64,000 bases of DNA from Acorus gramineus (lineage: Eukaryota; Streptophyta; Magnoliopsida; Acorales; Acoraceae). Positions 59,009 to 64,000 of the stretch are shown here, in pieces. The notes beneath the pieces were generated by a model. That model ran no database searches, was not told where the DNA came from, and saw nothing but the letters and a program-made list of their open reading frames with translations. The stretch is taken from positions 20,085,941 through 20,149,940 of the forward strand of contig CM060856.1 in the NCBI GenBank assembly GCA_030737835.1, read 5' to 3'. Every line of letters begins with the position of its first letter. The stretch's first letter is position 1. Made by a program: the position numbers and the translations under genes.

Positions 59009-62000
59009 TGTCACGCCCCAGGGCGGCCAACCCCGGGACGCGGCAAATGTATATATATCATATCAGAAACCTACACAGGAGGTCAAATGCATATACTCTA
59101 AACCACAAATAAAATGACAACACATATCAAACAGGGCTGACATAATATATACACAATATTGCGGAAGCAAAAGACTGAATCTGTGAATAAACATTCTACA
59201 GACTCGATACTCAATCATACGTCCTGTGAGAGCCAATATACACAAATATACAACTGAACATACAACACGTGCCAAGCACGGAAATCAAATACATACAGCC
59301 AAGGAAAGGGATGCTGATAGCCTCTGGTACTCGCGGACGTAGCGCTGCTCCGCTACTGAAGAAATCCCTCGGAAAGCTCCAACTGCTGCTCCGGCTCCAG
59401 CTCCGGCTCAGTGGCAACTGGGGAAAAACATATGCGAGGGGTGAGCCACACGCTCAGTGAACGGCACAACCCATGCATCACAGACAATATTGACCACAAC
59501 ATATTAATCCAGCTATTCGTCCTGCCTCCAAGGGGCAGGAACAGCATAAACATTAATCCATTCTAATCCACAATTTTTCCATAATCCAGATCATACCCTC
59601 ACCTTTACCCCTCAACAGGGGACTCAGGATGTTGGGACTAACAATCATCCATAAACAAAACCAGCGGGTCGCTCATCGCCAACCCACTACACCCTCACCC
59701 TCACCTTTCCAAAGGTGACATAGGATTTTGGGACTGACTAGGCTGTTGGTCACCCTTAGTCCACCGATAGTCTCTCCCTCCACTCCGTAGGCCGCCTGGT
59801 CTACTCCCACATTCAGCACAGTCCGTCACCAAATCAGGAAGTGCCTACTGATGGGAGCCCTCTGTCAGGAAGGCCCTGTCTAACGTTGGGGGTAGTCTCT
59901 ACCGGATCCAACGCAGGGAACAGAACAGCCTAATCCATACGCATATGATCCACTCGGATCCGCCGACAACGCATCTCTCCAACTCAAATGTCATGAACTC
60001 TTCAGAGTTCCTCCAGCGCGCATAACCAAGATGCGGGGAAACAGTACAATCAAAAGCAGTGTTGGAATATCACTGGGGGAAAGAAACTCGGGAGGGCGGC
60101 GTGAGTTCCCGATACAGGGTACCCCGACAACCAAACAAGGAACACGGAGTACCCTAGCACGGGTCTCACCGCTGTCCTCGCAAGGTCCCTCCCCTATAAT
60201 ATTCACTACTCATGCTAATAATCATACCAAACATACAACTCTAACGTTCTGAATTCCTCAGAACCCACCAGGGCGCATAACTACGATGCGGGGAACATGC
60301 ATAAGGTTATAACATGGTGAAATATTCTTGGGGAAAAGCAACTCGGGAGGGCAGCGTGAGTTCCCGTTATAGGACGCTCCGACAACCAAACAAGGAACAC
60401 GGTGTACCCTAACCCGGGTCTCACCGCTGTCCTCGCAAGGCCCCTCCCCTAAAATAATCACTATAACATGCAATTCAACAGATACTAGTATTTAATTTAA
60501 TAAATAAAACTAGTAGGACAGATGCATAGGCCGGGTTTCCTAGCATGTAAACAGGGGACATGCTGCAAGGCTCATATGCATATCCTAAGGGGCAAGTCCC
60601 TAACATGCAAAGACTAGGGAAGCATGCATTCTACACATAAATTAAACAATCATGGATACATATTATTGCAGGTTAATATTCATCCAAGACGCCCCAGGAG
60701 AGGTCGGTATACGCCCAAGTGCGTATAACACCTCTCGACTGGGTTGGATTGTCCCACTCACCAGTATCTGGGTCGACGCGCGACCGTCTGTCGAGATCTG
60801 CAAGACAGGTATTATTTGGTAAGTATTAATCCACAATTATTATTAAATACATAAATAAACACCCCGAAACCCACAACAAGCATCCAACACATCCCCAACA
60901 ACTACCCGCGGCCTCGGCAACCACCCGCACGGCCCCCGGCAACCACCCGCACGGTCGGCCACCACCCGGACGCGCCACCGCGGGCCCCGCACGCCTCGCG
61001 CCGGTCCGCGAGCACCCTGCGCGCCCCCGCACGCAGTGCCCCGCCTCGCGCGCACCCCGCGCGCACCTCCGCCACCTCGCCGCACCTCGCGCGCACCTCG
61101 CACGCACCTCGCACGCCTTGCCGCACCTCGCGCGCACCTCGCACGCACCTCGCCGCACCTCGCGCACGCCTCGCGCACGGCCATCCGCACCCTCAGCCAC
61201 GGCTCGCGCACGCCACGGCCTCGCGCACGCCATCCGCACCCTCAGCCACGGCCTCGCGCACGCCGCGGCCTCGCGCACGCCGTCCGCGCACCCGCGCGAC
61301 CTGCTCCACGCGCACCAGCCGCCCAGCTCGGCCTCTGCTCGCCCAGCACCAGCCCCTGCTCGCCCAGGCCCAGCCCCTGCTCGCCCAGGCCGACCAGCAC
61401 CCTGCACCAGGCCCGCACGCCCTCGCGCGCACGCCGCGCGTACGCGCGCCCGCGCACGCACGCGCGCCTGCCCGCGCGCATCCGACCTGGCGCCGCCTGG
61501 CTGCTGCTGCTTGGCCCGGACGACCTGCCGCAGCCCGAGCGCCACCACCAGCTGCCCGAGACCACCCAAACCACCACCCACCGACTCCCGACCACCTCCC
61601 ACCACCTCCGACCACCCTCCGACGACCCCCACAGCCGCCGACCACCCCCAATCACAAAAACCTCCCCCTAGCATTCATCTAAGCAAGAAAAAGGAGAGAA
61701 AGAAGGCTTACCGAGGGGAGGAAGAGGCGTCCGGTGGATCTCCACGCGCCGAAACCCTTCCCAAAAGCCTTCTCACGTCCCGATCTAGCTTGTCCCTCGG
61801 AATGGGCCAAATCAGAGGACGAAAAGGGGAGGTCGGGGAGGCTAAAGTCGCCGGAATTCGGATTTGAAGACACCGGAGCGTAGATCGGGACCCGATCTAC
61901 ACTTCCCGTGCTTTAGGTTTTCGATTTTGAGGGGTGGAGGGGGCTCAAACGGAAGAAAAACGGAGGAGAGGAGAGAGAGATCACGACGGGAGAGACGATG

Positions 62001-62299
62001 AATAGTGATTTTTGTTTTATTTGATTTCCTTTTATAACAAGTCACTTAAAAACCCGTATACGCCCCGGAACTGCGAAATTTTTGCAAACGATGCCAGAAT
62101 TCGATGAAATTTTCGTGGGAGGTCAGAAATGGCACCAGGACACCAAATATGCAGTTAGATTTCCAATCGGAGTCCTCTAGCTCAGACGATAGCTAACAGT
62201 CTGAAATTATGCGGTTCCGACCAAAAACCCTAAAAATTTTAAAAACCGCCAGGGCGCTCTAACGGTTACCAACAGGTTAAAAGTGACACATATCTAACA
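59009..62299 (-). mobile_element. Solo LTR F of family A
   Basis: It runs from TGTCACGCCCC to GTGACACATATCTAACA, flanked by the exact duplication aatag (59004-59008 and 62300-62304). Length is 3291 bp. The GC-rich core is about 60890-61650 and differs in sequence from those of C, D and E, with repeated CGCACCTCG words. Donor-like GGTAAGCC (complement near 61705-61712), acceptor-like CTTGCAG (complement near 60796-60802) and a full dyad (about 61878-61902) are all kept. Confidence 0.9.
61020..61160. repeat. CGCACCTCG tandem words in the core of LTR F
   Basis: The words CGCACCTCGC and CGCGCACCTCG recur about ten times in 140 bp. Local duplication of short GC-rich units is how this core differs from those of C, D and E. 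Confidence 0.7.
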
Positions 62300-62304
62300 A
62301 ATAG

Positions 62305-62467
62305 GTTTGACGACAGTGGTGCCAAGTTGATGAGGACACGCCACGGGCCTCAGCCTCCTTGTTGTTGGGCAAAGACAAAACAAGTGGTCCACTGTTTTCG
62401 AAGACATGGTAGACTCATTTAGTCATTATTTTTTTTTAAACGGTAACACTTGGGTGATGATAATGAT
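62305..62467. other. Spacer between solo LTR F and the Copia element
   Basis: A short non-coding stretch in which no motif was recognised. Confidence 0.4.
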
Positions 62468-62472
62468 ATGAG

Positions 62473-62743
62473 TGTTATAAACTAAGTAGAATATAAATAC
62501 ATAAACAAAATACACAAGCAAATAGAGAAGTAGAGAGGTGTTTATTATTCAATTGTTGGTTGAATACAAGAGAAACCCCTCTATTTATAGGGTGCATAGA
62601 GGAATCCCAAAGGTGGAGAGTTACAAGTCTATAGAGGTGAGGGGGAGATAGTGGGGCAATAATGGGAGTGTTATGGAATAGAAGAGTGGGGGGGGGGGGG
62701 TTATGGCTAGGAGGAGTGGTGGTTATCCACTATATTCACAACA
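62473..62743 (-). repeat. 3' LTR of the Copia element (271 bp)
   Basis: In sense it starts TGTTGTGAATATAGTGG and ends TTTATAACA. A TATA box, CTATAAATAGAGG, lies near 62578-62590. The tract GGGGGAG abuts it at 62744-62750 as polypurine primer. A 13-base G homopolymer lies at 62688-62700 on the plus strand. Confidence 0.88.
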
Positions 62744-62776
62744 CTCCCCCTTGGATGACCACCACGCTAAGAAAAT

Positions 62777-62946
62777 TGCCTCATTAAAACCTTGCTTGGA
62801 AAACCCAATGGGAAAAAACCAAAGCGAAGGAAAAAGAGTACAATGTAACTTAATCGTATAATAGTGTATGCGTTTGACACTGCCTCATTAAAACCTTGCC
62901 AGGAAAACCCAATGGGACAAAACCTAGGCGAAGGAAAAAGAGTACA
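62777..62946 (-). repeat. Direct repeat in the Copia 3' untranslated region
   Basis: Two 66-bp units (62777-62842 and 62881-62946) share TGCCTCATTAAAACCTTG, AAACCCAATGGGA and GCGAAGGAAAAAGAGTACA, with a 38-bp spacer. They lie between the pol stop codon and the polypurine tract. Similar words are common next to the 3' LTR of plant Copia elements. Confidence 0.85.
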
Positions 62947-62993
62947 GTTCGCAAAATGTCATAAAAATTACTCCCCCTCATAAGTACAAGATT

Positions 62994-64000
62994 TCAAGAA
63001 TTTTGGTCGCAAACTCGTCGCATCCCGATTTCATACACCAGCTTCTTGAATGTTGATGTCGACAAAGCTTTAGTAAACAAATCTGCAAGATTGTCCTTTG
63101 ACTGAATTTGTTGAACATCAATTTCATGTCTCTGCTGGAGCTCATGAGTGTAAAAGAATTTTGGAGAAATATGCTTTCCTCTATCACCCTTGATATATCC
63201 CCCTTTGATTTGAGCAATGCATGCTGCATTGTCTTCATATATAGTTGTTGGAACATCTGTAATGAGAGATAGTCCGCATGCAGTACGAATATGATGAACC
63301 AAAGACCTTATCCACACGCATTCCCGGCTTGCTTCGTGGAGTGCAAGAATCTCAGAGTGGTTAGAAGACGTGGCGACCAAAGTCTGTTTCGTAGATCGCC
63401 AAGAGATTGCTGTGCCACCGCAAGTGAATACATAGCCTGTTTGTGAGCGAGCCTTGTGAGGATCTGAAAGATATCCTGAATCTGCATAACCCTTTAGTTG
63501 TGCACCATTATTGGAATCCTTTGCATAGAATAGACCCATGTCTGACGTTCCACGAAGATAACGAAAAATGTGCTTCACACCATTCCAATGCCTTCGAGTT
63601 GGTGCAGAGCTAAATCTGGCCAATAAATTAACTGAAAATGCAATGTCAGGTCTAGTGCATTGGGCCAAATATAATAAGGCACCAATTGCACTAAGATATG
63701 GTACTTCAGGACCAAGAAGATTTTCAGTATCTTCTTTTGGACGAAAAGGGTCCTTCTTTGGGTCAAGTAACCTTACTACCATTGGAGTACTTAATGGATG
63801 ACATTTGTCCATATTAAAACGCTTCAGGATTTTTTCAACATATGTTGTTTGATGAACAAGTATCCCATTTGAACTTTGCTCAATTTGCAAGCCGAGACAA
63901 TATCTTGTTTTTCCAAGATCTTTCATTTCAAACTCCTTTTTCAGATATTCGGAAGCCTTTTCGAGCTCTTCAGGAGTCCCAATTAGATTAATATCATCAA
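62994..64000 (-). CDS. Copia pol, C-terminal part (RT end and RNase H), partial
   Basis: The frame enters from beyond the window with the second half of the RT active site (DDINLIGT; the window edge cuts the preceding YV). It is open to a stop at 62994-62996. Clear motifs are MKDLGKTRYCLGLQIE, then YLSAIGALLYLAQCTRPDIAF, then the RNase H signatures GYADSGYLSD, SWRSTKQTLVATSSNHSE, IYEDNAACI and ADLFTKAL near the C-terminus. RNase H acidic residues look intact. No stop or frameshift occurs in the visible part, so this copy may be fairly young. Integrase, protease and gag would lie to the right. Confidence 0.95.
   Translation of the reverse strand, partial: DDINLIGTPEELEKASEYLKKEFEMKDLGKTRYCLGLQIEQSSNGILVHQTTYVEKILKRFNMDKCHPLSTPMVVRLLDPKKDPFRPKEDTENLLGPEVPYLSAIGALLYLAQCTRPDIAFSVNLLARFSSAPTRRHWNGVKHIFRYLRGTSDMGLFYAKDSNNGAQLKGYADSGYLSDPHKARSQTGYVFTCGGTAISWRSTKQTLVATSSNHSEILALHEASRECVWIRSLVHHIRTACGLSLITDVPTTIYEDNAACIAQIKGGYIKGDRGKHISPKFFYTHELQQRHEIDVQQIQSKDNLADLFTKALSTSTFKKLVYEIGMRRVCDQNS

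Larger units (their letters stand above)
62473..64000 (-). mobile_element. Ty1/Copia retrotransposon, 3' part
   Basis: Read on the minus strand this is the end of pol, a 3' untranslated segment, a polypurine tract and the 3' LTR. The 5' part lies beyond the window. The bases left of the LTR, atgag (62468-62472), are the expected target duplication copy; its partner would be outside the window. Confidence 0.92.

Overview
The window is nuclear DNA of a flowering plant. It is mostly AT-rich intergenic sequence packed with transposable elements, and it holds one clear host gene. That gene is a complete four-exon Tubby-like F-box (TLP) gene on the minus strand (31434-37397). I cannot name the species. 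No rRNA, tRNA, CRISPR array or prokaryotic feature was recognised.

The dominant resident is a family of LTR elements whose LTRs are unusually long (about 2.7-3.6 kb) and carry a GC-rich, low-complexity core. Six copies or parts are present. (A) is a two-LTR element at 120-8688, flanked by the 5-bp duplication tatga. It has almost no interior. Its right LTR is split by (B), a solo LTR at 3810-6815 flanked by gcgcg. Four more solo LTRs follow: (C) 16470-19872 (taaac), (D) 50281-53853 (actta), (E) 54926-58533 (tatca) and (F) 59009-62299 (aatag). All five solo copies lie in the same orientation. Each LTR has a TATA box, a CT-rich leader, a conserved dyad, splice-like sites bracketing the GC-rich core, and G-quadruplex-type tandem modules near its 3' end.

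Other elements, left to right: a degenerate LTR-like region (8694-9723); one end of a Mutator-type element (to 10519); a degenerate hAT-like element (11290-11775); a fold-back Mutator-type element with a perfect 9-bp duplication (20951-21910); a short hAT with a perfect 8-bp duplication (22138-22729); a PIF/Harbinger-like element carrying gene-like sequence (23596-26943); a LINE C-terminal fragment (27605-27754); a Mutator-type MITE (29032-30347) interrupted by an 852-bp solo LTR (29130-29981); a TIR element inside TLP intron 3 (32630-33219); a hAT just upstream of TLP (37722-38280); a full-length Ty3/Gypsy element with a broken polyprotein (41195-46678); a second fold-back Mutator-type element (47710-48650); and the 3' end of a Ty1/Copia element (62473-64000) that runs off the window.

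The elements are layered: B sits in A, A probably sits in an older LTR element, LTR G sits in a Mutator MITE, and LTR E probably sits in a MITE. These nestings give a relative insertion order. The long arginine/alanine/proline-rich reading frames in the GC-rich LTR cores are open on several frames of both strands and are not treated as genes.
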